NCBI RefSeq assembly: GCF_004005945.1
Contig: NZ_SACS01000026.1
Span: forward strand, 1-51,632
Origin: Rheinheimera riviphila
GTDB lineage: Bacteria; Pseudomonadota; Gammaproteobacteria; Enterobacterales; Alteromonadaceae
Direction: 5' to 3'
Length of the DNA stretch: 51,632 bases
Made by a program: the position numbers and the translations under genes. Below, in pieces: positions 35,613-43,419 of this stretch. The notes beneath the pieces are model-generated. The model worked only from the letters and a program-made list of their open reading frames with translations. It searched no databases and was not told where the DNA came from. Positions within the stretch are counted from its first letter, which is position 1; each line of letters opens with the position of its first letter.

Positions 35613-36443
35613 ATGCAAAACACTATTTCGATACAGGACGAGTTTAGCTACAGGCTCAAGTGCGCTGAGTTATATCTGGACTACGATCCCGCAACTGCAG
35701 TGCCAGATGCCAGATTTTTTGCCTGGATGAGCGACTCCAACCTGCGGCTGAACAAATCTTATTTGCTCAATATACTACAACGGCCAGCTGAAGCAGGGCA
35801 GCAGCGCCAGCAGGCTTTCCCGGCAGCCCGCATGGCGGTAGGTTATGCCAATGAGCTGGAATATTATCCTGGTTTGTTGAATTGTTTTAAGCACGCTTTG
35901 TTGTCCGGTAATGCGGCTGAAGCCAGCAGTTGGGCAGACGTTATCAGCAAGAGTACCCAGCCGGTTATTATCGAAAATTATTTGTTTTATGTGCCATTTT
36001 ACCGTGCACTGGCGGCATTATGGCTCGGGCAGCCGATTGCTTGGTCAACACTGCAAGCGCCGTTAGAAAAAATACAACTGTATAAAAAAACCTATTACCC
36101 GGCAGGAACTGTCGCGGCATTACAGGCGATTGAGCAGGGAGACTGCAATGCTGCTGCCATTGCAATGGACGAGATACTGCAATGGCACTATCAAAAAGCC
36201 CGTAAAGTGGGCAGCTATTTATATAACGGCCATGAAGGCTTTATCTGCCAAAGTGTTACTTTGCTACTGATTTGCGCTTTATGGCGCGGCCTTTCGATCA
36301 AACCCTTATTGCAACATAACCAACAGCAGCTAAAACTGATGCCGCACGATTTAATGCACCGGCCGGAACTGGCACCCGGTTGCCGTTTTGTGCTGCCTGT
36401 TGATTTTGTGCCGGACTACCTGCTGAGTGCCTGGCAAAAGTAG
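35613..36443 (+). CDS. probable immunity protein, Imm49-like
   Basis: 276 residues, start ATG 35613 with AAAGGG seven bases ahead and 57 bases after the toxin stop. It has no signal peptide and is predicted cytoplasmic and all-helical. The middle (GYANELEYYPGLLNCFKHALLSGNAAEASSWADVI) and the later EILQWHYQKARK block resemble Imm49 family proteins, which guard against nuclease-type toxins. Position behind a toxin with a nuclease-like tip supports the role. I cannot confirm the family without a profile search. Confidence 0.7.
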   Translation: MQNTISIQDEFSYRLKCAELYLDYDPATAVPDARFFAWMSDSNLRLNKSYLLNILQRPAEAGQQRQQAFPAARMAVGYANELEYYPGLLNCFKHALLSGNAAEASSWADVISKSTQPVIIENYLFYVPFYRALAALWLGQPIAWSTLQAPLEKIQLYKKTYYPAGTVAALQAIEQGDCNAAAIAMDEILQWHYQKARKVGSYLYNGHEGFICQSVTLLLICALWRGLSIKPLLQHNQQQLKLMPHDLMHRPELAPGCRFVLPVDFVPDYLLSAWQK

Positions 36444-36570
36444 CGGCTGGCGGAGTGAACAGGGGCACACTCCACAAAAATAAGATGAAATGCAATCTGG
36501 TGCGGGCTTTTTTGGGCATAGCCGCAGAGCCGATCTCCACCTTCATCGAAGGTTGCTTTAAATTGACAAT

Positions 36571-36596
36571 AAAAAAGGCCCGGCGCACCGGACCTT
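36571..36596 (-). terminator. rho-independent terminator of tolC
   Basis: On the minus strand AAGGTCCGG pairs with CCGGGCCTT around four bases (one mismatch) and is followed by a run of T. It lies 39 bases after the tolC stop. Confidence 0.85.
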
Positions 36597-36634
36597 GTTA
36601 ACTTTAAACGCTTTTAGCTAAAACGCTTTTAAAT

Positions 36635-37936
36635 TTATGCACCTAACGAGCGATTCACAACATCCAGATCCGCTTCAGTCAAAGTGCCGGCAGCCTGTTT
36701 CAGCGATAATACCGCAAGGATATAGTCGTAACGGGCTTTGGTCAGATTGCGGCGGGCATTAAACAGGTTCTGGGTACTGATCAGCACGTCGACGATGGTC
36801 CGGGTGCCGACTTCAAAACCAGCTTCAGTGGCTTTTAACGCACTTTCTGCCGAAATGACTGCTTGTTCCAGTGCTTTAATACCGGCAATGGCTGCACCAA
36901 CGTTGTTATAGAAGCTGCGGGTTTGACGCAACACACTGCGGTGCCCCAGTTCTAAATCTTCGCTGGTCGCCACATAGTTGGCACGACGCACGTCCTGATT
37001 GGCCGAAGTCGCACCGCCAGAGTAAATTGGCACGTTTACCGACACGCCAATCGAATCGCTATTCGCCTGGAAGTCATTGCGGCTGTCATTCAACACTTTT
37101 GTCGCGTTTAAACCGACTGTCGGGTAGTGACCGGCATCGGCGACATCAATATCGTTCTGGGCAATTTCAACTGCCAGTTTGCGCACTTTTAAATCGAGAT
37201 TGTTTTCTTCAGCCAGCGCCACCCAATCAGCGGCAGCCGTTGGTTGTGGTGCAATCGGTGTGAAGTTAGCAGTATTTAACGGCGCCAGTTTTGAATGGTA
37301 TTCACCGGTAATTTCCTGCAATGCTTCTTTGGCATTTTCCAGCGCATTGGTGGTCGCGATTTCGCGAGCGACCACGCTGTCATATTGCGCCTGGGCTTCA
37401 TGCACGTCAGTAATGGCGGTTAAACCCACGGCAAAACGTTGTTTGGTTTGTTCCAGCTGACGTTCAACGGCACGCTTTTCAGCCACGACAAACGTTAAAT
37501 CGTCATCAGCACTCAATACATTAAAATAAGCAGTGGAAACCCGTACGATCAGTGCTTGCAACGTCGCGTTGTAGCTGGTTTGGCTTTGCAGTGCTTGTTT
37601 TTCGGCAGTGGATAAATTTGACCAGTCAGCCCAGTTAAAAATGGTTTGTTGCAGCGAAATGGAGTTGGAATAACTGGTTTCCAGTGGCGAAGTCACCCCA
37701 GCAACTTTAGCACGGCCTTTTTTAATGCCGCTTTCAAAACCGATGGTCGGCAGAAAGCTGGCTTTGCTGATGTCAATGGCCGCTTTGGCCGCATCACTTT
37801 GTGCCGCAGCACGTAACACCAGAGGGTCTTTTTTTAATGCGAGTTGATAAACGTTTTGCAGATTTTCGGCACTGACTTGCAGACTTAACAGGCCGACGGC
37901 CGCGCAGACCAGTGAATGTAATAAGGTTTTCTTCAT
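36635..37936 (-). CDS. tolC: outer membrane channel protein TolC
   Basis: 433 residues with a signal peptide (MKKTLLHSLVCAAVGLLSLQVSA). The body shows the two TolC structural repeats: ENLQNVYQLALKKDPLVLRA opens the first and NNLDLKVRKLAVEIAQNDIDVADAGHYPTVGL the second. The long helical stretches include RFAVGLTAITDVHEAQAQYD and EVGTRTIVDVLISTQNLFNARRN. It forms the trimeric export duct used by RND and ABC efflux pumps and type I secretion. It is divergent from nudF, the standard arrangement in gammaproteobacteria. A palindromic repeat lies in the shared upstream region. Confidence 0.96.
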   Translation of the reverse strand: MKKTLLHSLVCAAVGLLSLQVSAENLQNVYQLALKKDPLVLRAAAQSDAAKAAIDISKASFLPTIGFESGIKKGRAKVAGVTSPLETSYSNSISLQQTIFNWADWSNLSTAEKQALQSQTSYNATLQALIVRVSTAYFNVLSADDDLTFVVAEKRAVERQLEQTKQRFAVGLTAITDVHEAQAQYDSVVAREIATTNALENAKEALQEITGEYHSKLAPLNTANFTPIAPQPTAAADWVALAEENNLDLKVRKLAVEIAQNDIDVADAGHYPTVGLNATKVLNDSRNDFQANSDSIGVSVNVPIYSGGATSANQDVRRANYVATSEDLELGHRSVLRQTRSFYNNVGAAIAGIKALEQAVISAESALKATEAGFEVGTRTIVDVLISTQNLFNARRNLTKARYDYILAVLSLKQAAGTLTEADLDVVNRSLGA

Positions 37937-38046
37937 AACCCAATCCTATGGAATAACTAAAGTGAACGAATAATATCGTGTTAGCGTACACTAAGTCACA
38001 ACTAATGCGTAAAAGTTGTTCGGGCAAGTGTAACAGAATGTGAGTC

Positions 38047-38172
38047 GTACCCTTCGTACTTGAAGCTGCAGTTTTGTTGGCTTCCTTCACTCACCCCAAT
38101 CACATAGAACAGCTATGTTCATGGGGATTCGTTCACTCGCCGCCGCACTGCAACTTCAATTACTTTGGGTAC
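38047..38172. repeat. 126-bp palindromic repeat, copy 4
   Basis: It runs from GTACCC to GGGTAC and matches copies 1-3 in its core (CACCCCAATCACATAG, GGGGATTCGTTCACT). The outer arms differ more from the others (CTTGAAGCTGCAGTTTTGTTG). It ends three bases before the nudF start codon. Confidence 0.85.
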
Positions 38173-38175
38173 ATT

Positions 38176-38823
38176 ATGTCTGAAATCAACGGGATCGAGT
38201 ATCCCACTTTCCAGCAAGATGATGTTGAAATCCTCGGTCAACGCACCGTTTTTCAGGGTTTTTTCCGGATCAACGAATATAAAATGCGTCATCGGCTGTT
38301 TGCGGGCGGGTGGAGTGAGGTGGTCACCCGTGAAATGTTCGAACGGGGTCATGCGGTGGTGGTGTTACCTTATGATGTGAACTCTGATCAATTGGTGTTG
38401 GTCGAACAAATCCGGCTGGGGGCTAAGGATAGCAGTCAAAGCCCCTGGTTGCTGGAAGCGGTCGCAGGCATGATCGGCAAAGATGATGCCGGTCTGGATG
38501 AAGATTGTGAGCAGGTGGCCAGACGCGAAGCATTGGAAGAAGCGGGTTTAACCCTGGGCCGGTTAGCGCCGATGCTAAGTTATTTATCCAGCCCCGGCGG
38601 CACTACGGAGCGGATCCATTTGTTTTTAGGTGAATTAATTGCACCGGTGAAGCCCGGAATTTTTGGGTTACCGGAAGAGCATGAAGATATCCGGGTGCAT
38701 TTGGTAAGCCGTGGCGAAGCGATGCAGTTATTGGCCGATGGTAAAATTGACAATGCCGCGACAGTGATTGCACTACAATGGTTGGAATTACATCACGCAA
38801 AAATTTGTGCTGCCTGGGAGTAA
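38176..38823 (+). CDS. nudF: ADP-ribose diphosphatase, Nudix family
   Basis: It cleaves ADP-ribose to AMP and ribose 5-phosphate. ATG 38176 gives 215 residues. The Nudix box is present (EAVAGMIGKDDAGLDEDCEQ, then VARREALEEAGL), and the ADPRase-type proline-rich segment follows (SYLSSPGGTTERIHLFLGE). It begins the nudF-yqiB-cpdA-yqiA-parE run seen in E. coli and relatives. The start codon lies three bases behind a palindromic repeat, and no standard ribosome-binding site is visible, so the repeat may have displaced the native leader. Confidence 0.93.
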   Translation: MSEINGIEYPTFQQDDVEILGQRTVFQGFFRINEYKMRHRLFAGGWSEVVTREMFERGHAVVVLPYDVNSDQLVLVEQIRLGAKDSSQSPWLLEAVAGMIGKDDAGLDEDCEQVARREALEEAGLTLGRLAPMLSYLSSPGGTTERIHLFLGELIAPVKPGIFGLPEEHEDIRVHLVSRGEAMQLLADGKIDNAATVIALQWLELHHAKICAAWE

Positions 38824-38832
38824 CTTTCAGCC

Positions 38833-39309
38833 ATGACGTTGTTGGCCAAAAAACGTAGTTACAAGCCATATGTGCCGGACTTCCTCACGCTTTGTGAACG
38901 GAATTACGCCCAGCTGCGATTCTTTTTACCCGGAGCTGCTGCGGCCCACAGTGACATTGCCGCGAAAATGACGGCCGGAGCCAGCAAAGTCATTCAAATC
39001 AACGAATACGAAGGCTATCGCATCAAACTGCTGGAGCTTTGTAAATTCACCACCACTATCAAAATTGAACATGTCAGTGACACCGCATTAGGCTGGCTGC
39101 GGCCGCAATTTGAAGTGCGGTTGTATCACGATGCCCGCCTGGCTGAAGTGGTGTCTTGTCAGCAGGTCAGGCGTTTTAAAGCGGTCTACGATTACCCCAA
39201 TCTTGAAATGATGCAGCCGGATGAAAAACGGCAAATTAACTTGCTGCTGCGCGACTGGTTAATGTTGTGCCAGCGTCAGGGTTACCACAGTGTGGAGAGT
39301 TTAAGTTAG
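38833..39309 (+). CDS. yqiB: DUF1249 family protein YqiB
   Basis: 158 residues, nine bases after nudF. It shows the conserved DUF1249 pattern (YVPDFLTLCERNYAQLRFFLP, then LGWLRPQFEVRLYHDARLAEVVSCQ and YPNLEMMQPDEKRQINLLLRDWL). It is cytoplasmic and its function is unknown. Its stop overlaps the GTG start of cpdA by one base, so translation is coupled. The place between nudF and cpdA is the same as in E. coli. Confidence 0.93.
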   Translation: MTLLAKKRSYKPYVPDFLTLCERNYAQLRFFLPGAAAAHSDIAAKMTAGASKVIQINEYEGYRIKLLELCKFTTTIKIEHVSDTALGWLRPQFEVRLYHDARLAEVVSCQQVRRFKAVYDYPNLEMMQPDEKRQINLLLRDWLMLCQRQGYHSVESLS

Positions 39310-40094
39310 TGTCTGCCCCTTATCTTTTTGCCACGAAAGCTCATTACCGTTTGTTACAACTCACTGACTGCCATCTGCTCGCTGATCCACAAGCTGACTA
39401 TCAGCAGATCAAGCCTTATCAGCATCTGGCCGCGTTACTTGGCGCTTTGAAAACCCAGGCGTTTGACGCTTTGCTGTTGACCGGCGATTTAACCCAGGAT
39501 CACAGTCTGGCGTCTTATCAGCTGTTGGCTGATTTACTGAAAGACTGGCCATCACCGGTGTTTTATCTGCCGGGCAATCACGATGAGCCAGATTTGATGG
39601 CGCAAGCGTTCGCCAAACCTCCGTTTGTCGCGGCCACAGAAGTCACCGCCAACGGCTGGACATGGTTATTACTGAATACCAAAGGCGCAACGCCAGCCGG
39701 AGAATTTGATCAACCAAGGCTGCTTGAACTGGCAACGACACTGCAAAACACCCGGACGCCGGTTTGGTTATTCTGTCATCATCATCCACTGCCGATTGGC
39801 GCGGCAATTGACCGGCACGGTCTGCAGCACCCTGAAGCATTACTGAGTTTATTAACAGAACATCCGCAGGTGAAAGGGCTGGCGCACGGCCATTGCCATT
39901 CTGCTTACCAGGCCACTCATCAGATAGGCTATCAAGCAGGCCATCCGGCGGGTTTGACGATTGTCGGTTGTCCGGCGACTTCAGTGCAGTTTACACTGAG
40001 CGCTGATTGGCAAACTGAAGATCAGGGGCCACAGGGGTGTGTCTGGAATTTTGCTGCCGATGGCAGCGTGCATTGGGAGTTTATCCGGCTTTGA
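39309..40094 (+). CDS. cpdA: 3',5'-cyclic-AMP phosphodiesterase CpdA
   Basis: It lowers cAMP and so tunes CRP control. GTG 39309 is chosen because it overlaps the yqiB stop and gives the usual N-terminus; 261 residues. The metallophosphoesterase signature is complete: LTDCHLL, LTGDLTQD, LPGNHDE, FCHHHPLP and GHCHSA, which supply the two-metal site. It overlaps yqiA by four bases. Confidence 0.94.
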   Translation: MSAPYLFATKAHYRLLQLTDCHLLADPQADYQQIKPYQHLAALLGALKTQAFDALLLTGDLTQDHSLASYQLLADLLKDWPSPVFYLPGNHDEPDLMAQAFAKPPFVAATEVTANGWTWLLLNTKGATPAGEFDQPRLLELATTLQNTRTPVWLFCHHHPLPIGAAIDRHGLQHPEALLSLLTEHPQVKGLAHGHCHSAYQATHQIGYQAGHPAGLTIVGCPATSVQFTLSADWQTEDQGPQGCVWNFAADGSVHWEFIRL

Positions 40095-40666
40095 CTGCAA
40101 AATTAGTGCTGTATCTGCATGGCTTTGCCAGCTCGTCGCAATCTGAAAAAGCGCTGTTGACGGCTGAATATTTTCAGCAGCATCTGCCGCAACATCAGTT
40201 GTTGCTACCTGATTTACCTTATACCCCGCTTGAAGCGGTACAGTGTATTGTTGACGTGCTGCAAGGGCGTATTCCCGATGCAGTGATCGGCAGCTCCTTG
40301 GGTGGTTTTCTGGCGACCCGGTTGGCGCAGCAGTTCCAATGTAAAGCCGTGCTGATTAATCCGGCGGTGCAACCACATTTGTTACTACAGCAGCATCTAG
40401 GGCGATATTTTCACCCGGTGTTGCAGCGCCATTATGACGTTAGCGCTGAACATCTGCCGCAATTAGCTCGGTTAGCGCCTGAAAAACCTGCTGCACATTC
40501 ACTAATTAAAGTGCTGCTACAGACCGGCGATGAAGTGCTGGATTATCGCGAAGCGCTCGATTTTTATCAGCATTGTCAGCTAGATGTACAAGAAGGCGGC
40601 GATCACAGCTATCAGGGCTATGCCAATCGGTTGCCGGATATTGTCAAATTCTGCCAATTAGCGTAA
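40091..40666 (+). CDS. yqiA: YqiA/YcfP-type alpha/beta hydrolase (esterase)
   Basis: TTG 40091 overlaps the cpdA stop as TTGA and gives 191 residues, against 193 in E. coli. It shows LYLHGFASSSQSEKA (oxyanion region), the nucleophile elbow GSSLGGFLAT with Ser, the acid in LLQTGDEVLDY and the His in GGDHSYQGY. E. coli YqiA hydrolyses short acyl and CoA esters in vitro; the native substrate is unknown. It is part of the coupled operon leading to parE. Confidence 0.92.
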   Translation: MTAKLVLYLHGFASSSQSEKALLTAEYFQQHLPQHQLLLPDLPYTPLEAVQCIVDVLQGRIPDAVIGSSLGGFLATRLAQQFQCKAVLINPAVQPHLLLQQHLGRYFHPVLQRHYDVSAEHLPQLARLAPEKPAAHSLIKVLLQTGDEVLDYREALDFYQHCQLDVQEGGDHSYQGYANRLPDIVKFCQLA

Positions 40667-40747
40667 AACACTGGTGATCAATACAGTGACTTTGCATCGC
40701 CCTAACCTTTGTCGGGGTGGAATGCCCATAGCACCCAGAGTAAAACC

Positions 40748-42640
40748 ATGACTGAACAACTTTATAATGCCGATTCGATTGAGGTACTGACCGGTCTTGA
40801 GCCGGTGCAGCGCCGTCCCGGAATGTATACCGATACCACCCGCCCGAACCATATGGGGCAGGAAGTCATCGATAACAGCGTCGATGAAGCTTTGGCCGGT
40901 CATGCTGATCAAATTCAGGTGATTTTGCACCCGGACCAGTCGCTGGAAGTCATTGATAACGGCCGCGGCATGCCGGTCGATATTCACCCGGAAGAAGGCG
41001 TCAGTGGCGTCGAGCTGATTTTATGCCGCCTGCACGCCGGTGGTAAATTCTCCAATAAAAATTATCAGTTCTCCGGTGGTTTACACGGGGTTGGTATTTC
41101 AGTGGTCAACGCCTTATCGACAAGGGTTGATGTGGCAGTGCGTCGTGATGGCAATGTTTATGAAATGGCGTTTGAACACGGATTCAAAGTGTCAGAACTG
41201 GCCATTACCGGGACTGTCGGCAAGCGCAATACCGGTACCCGTGTGCGGTTTTGGCCGGATCCTAAGTATTTTGATTCCAATAAATTTTCAGTCAGCCGCT
41301 TGTTGCATGTGCTCAAAGCTAAAGCGGTATTGTGCCCCGGCCTGACGGTGAAGTTCGAAGATAAAGTTAACGATCAGAGCTACAGCTGGTGTTATATCGC
41401 CGGTATTCGTGATTATTTAATTGATGCGGTCAAAGACATGGTCGCGCTGCCGGAAACACCTTTTACCGGTAGTTTTGCCGCCAGCCACGAAGCGGTGGAG
41501 TGGGCGGTGTTATGGTTGCCGGAAGGCGGCGAGCTGGTTACCGAAAGTTATGTCAACTTGATCCCAACTGCGCAAGGCGGCACCCATACCAACGGTTTAC
41601 GCCAGGGGTTGCTGGAAGCACTGCGCGATTTTTGTGAGTTTCGGAACTTATTACCGCGTGGCATTAAATTAACGCCGGAAGATGTCTGGGATCGCTGCAG
41701 TTATATTTTGTCGTTAAAAATGCAGGAGCCGCAATTTGCCGGCCAGACCAAAGAGCGGTTATCGAGCCGTCAGGCGGCGTCTTTTGTCACTGGCGTGGTC
41801 AAAGACAGTTTCAGTTTGTGGCTGAATGAGCACACTGAAATTGCCGAAATGCTGGCGGAATTTTGCATTAACAATGCGCAAAAACGCTTAAAAGCCGCCA
41901 AAAAAATCGTCCGTAAAAAAGTCACGGCCGGGCCTGCGTTGCCGGGTAAATTAGCCGACTGCAGCGCGCAGGATGTGAACCGCACTGAATTGTTTTTAGT
42001 CGAAGGGGATTCCGCTGGTGGTTCCGCTAAACAAGCGCGGGATCGCGAATTTCAGGCGGTGATGCCACTGCGCGGGAAAATTCTGAATACCTGGGAAGTC
42101 GATTCCGAACAAATTCTCGGCTCGCAGGAAGTGCATGATATTTCGGTGGCGATTGGTATGGATCCAAACTCGGCGGATTTAACTCAGCTGCGCTACGGAA
42201 AAATTTGTATCCTGGCGGATGCCGATTCCGATGGTTTGCATATCGCCACCTTGCTCTGTGCGCTATTTATGCAACATTTCCGTAGTCTGGTTGATGCCGG
42301 TCATGTTTATGTCGCGATGCCGCCGTTGTATCGGATTGATATTGGTAAAGATGTGTATTACGCGCTGGATGAAGAAGAGAAAAACGGCGTGTTAGACCGG
42401 CTGGAAGCTGAGAAAAAACGTGGCAAAATTAACGTGCAGCGGTTTAAAGGTCTGGGTGAAATGAATCCATTGCAGCTGCGCGAAACCACCATGGATCCCA
42501 ATACCCGTCGTCTGGTGCAACTGACCATTGATGACGTGCAGCAAACGATGGAAATGATGGACATGTTACTGGCGAAAAAGCGCGCCAATGATCGGCGTGA
42601 CTGGCTGGAAATGAAAGGCGACCGCGCGGTCATTGCCTAA
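40748..42640 (+). CDS. parE: DNA topoisomerase IV subunit B
   Basis: ATG 40748 gives 630 residues, the same as E. coli ParE. It carries the GHKL ATPase site (VIDNSVDEALAG, VIDNGRGMPVD, FSGGLHGVG) and the TOPRIM motifs (FLVEGDSAGGSAKQARDRE, ILADADSDGLH). With ParC it separates daughter chromosomes. The stop is at 42638-42640. The transposon end begins three bases later, so the gene is complete but its downstream context is replaced. It probably serves as the landing site of the element. Confidence 0.97.
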   Translation: MTEQLYNADSIEVLTGLEPVQRRPGMYTDTTRPNHMGQEVIDNSVDEALAGHADQIQVILHPDQSLEVIDNGRGMPVDIHPEEGVSGVELILCRLHAGGKFSNKNYQFSGGLHGVGISVVNALSTRVDVAVRRDGNVYEMAFEHGFKVSELAITGTVGKRNTGTRVRFWPDPKYFDSNKFSVSRLLHVLKAKAVLCPGLTVKFEDKVNDQSYSWCYIAGIRDYLIDAVKDMVALPETPFTGSFAASHEAVEWAVLWLPEGGELVTESYVNLIPTAQGGTHTNGLRQGLLEALRDFCEFRNLLPRGIKLTPEDVWDRCSYILSLKMQEPQFAGQTKERLSSRQAASFVTGVVKDSFSLWLNEHTEIAEMLAEFCINNAQKRLKAAKKIVRKKVTAGPALPGKLADCSAQDVNRTELFLVEGDSAGGSAKQARDREFQAVMPLRGKILNTWEVDSEQILGSQEVHDISVAIGMDPNSADLTQLRYGKICILADADSDGLHIATLLCALFMQHFRSLVDAGHVYVAMPPLYRIDIGKDVYYALDEEEKNGVLDRLEAEKKRGKINVQRFKGLGEMNPLQLRETTMDPNTRRLVQLTIDDVQQTMEMMDMLLAKKRANDRRDWLEMKGDRAVIA

Positions 42641-42711
42641 TGATGTAAACACCATAATTTGACATATCGAAACCATATGGTGACATTTAATAAAACCATA
42701 ACTTGACATAT
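42639..42711. repeat. left end of the Tn7-like element with three TnsB-type binding repeats
   Basis: The likely terminus is TGTAAACA at 42644. The five bases before it (AATGA, 42639-42643) would be one copy of the target duplication. Three direct repeats follow: ACCATAATTTGACATAT (42651-42667), ACCATATGGTGACATTT (42672-42688) and ACCATAACTTGACATAT (42695-42711), 21 and 23 bases apart. Such spaced repeats are how TnsB marks Tn7 ends. The other end lies outside the window. Confidence 0.8.
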
Positions 42712-42762
42712 TCTGTTTGTGAGATATAACTCAAGACTGATCAATCTAGAGTTATTTTCCTT

Positions 42763-43419
42763 ATGCCATTTGTTCCTAAGCGTAGAAATGTTAAAAAGCT
42801 GATGTCTAAAAGCATTAACGTGTTCAATGGTAAAAAATCGATTGATCCAGAAACCTATCTAGAAAGCCCCCTAGAAGCTGATTTCTGCTACCATCTTGAA
42901 TTCGACAGCACAGTAAAGTGTTATCAAGCGCAGCCATACTCCTTTCAGTATTTTTTCGAAGACGCAGTTCATACCTATTCCCCAGACTTTGAAGTTCAGT
43001 ATACAGATGGCTCTTCTTGCTACTTCGAGATTAAATATTTGGCTGACATCGCTAGAATCGCCAATTTTGAAAAGTGGAAAGAGGCTATTTCAAAGGCCGC
43101 GATGAAAAAGGGAAAGGGTTTTACTGTACTGAACGAGGATTTTATCCGTAATAAACCGGTTTATGAAAATTTACAGACCATGTGGGGTGCAAGAACCATC
43201 GAGATAGATGCAACATTTCTTGTCCACGTTATCTCACTGCTTGATAAGTACCACGAATTACCCATCAAAGCCCTGATTCGAAATGATTCTGACGCTGATT
43301 TTGAACAAGTCTTCAGGCTAATATTTGATCGCAAGTTATCCGCTTCGTTGAGTTCTGGGTTCCTGTCAAAGAGCACTTTAGTTAAACAAACTGGTGATAG
43401 TTATGATTGTTACTTATAG
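42763..43419 (+). CDS. tnsA: TnsA-like transposon endonuclease
   Basis: It cuts the 5' strands at the transposon ends and allows cut-and-paste movement together with TnsB. The 218 residues show the restriction-endonuclease-like active site: Glu38 in LESPLEADF, Asp75 in YSPDFEVQY and Lys91 in CYFEIKY. Tn7 TnsA has 273 residues, so the C-terminal TnsC-contact part is shorter here. It overlaps the start of tnsB by 17 bases. Confidence 0.93.
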   Translation: MPFVPKRRNVKKLMSKSINVFNGKKSIDPETYLESPLEADFCYHLEFDSTVKCYQAQPYSFQYFFEDAVHTYSPDFEVQYTDGSSCYFEIKYLADIARIANFEKWKEAISKAAMKKGKGFTVLNEDFIRNKPVYENLQTMWGARTIEIDATFLVHVISLLDKYHELPIKALIRNDSDADFEQVFRLIFDRKLSASLSSGFLSKSTLVKQTGDSYDCYL

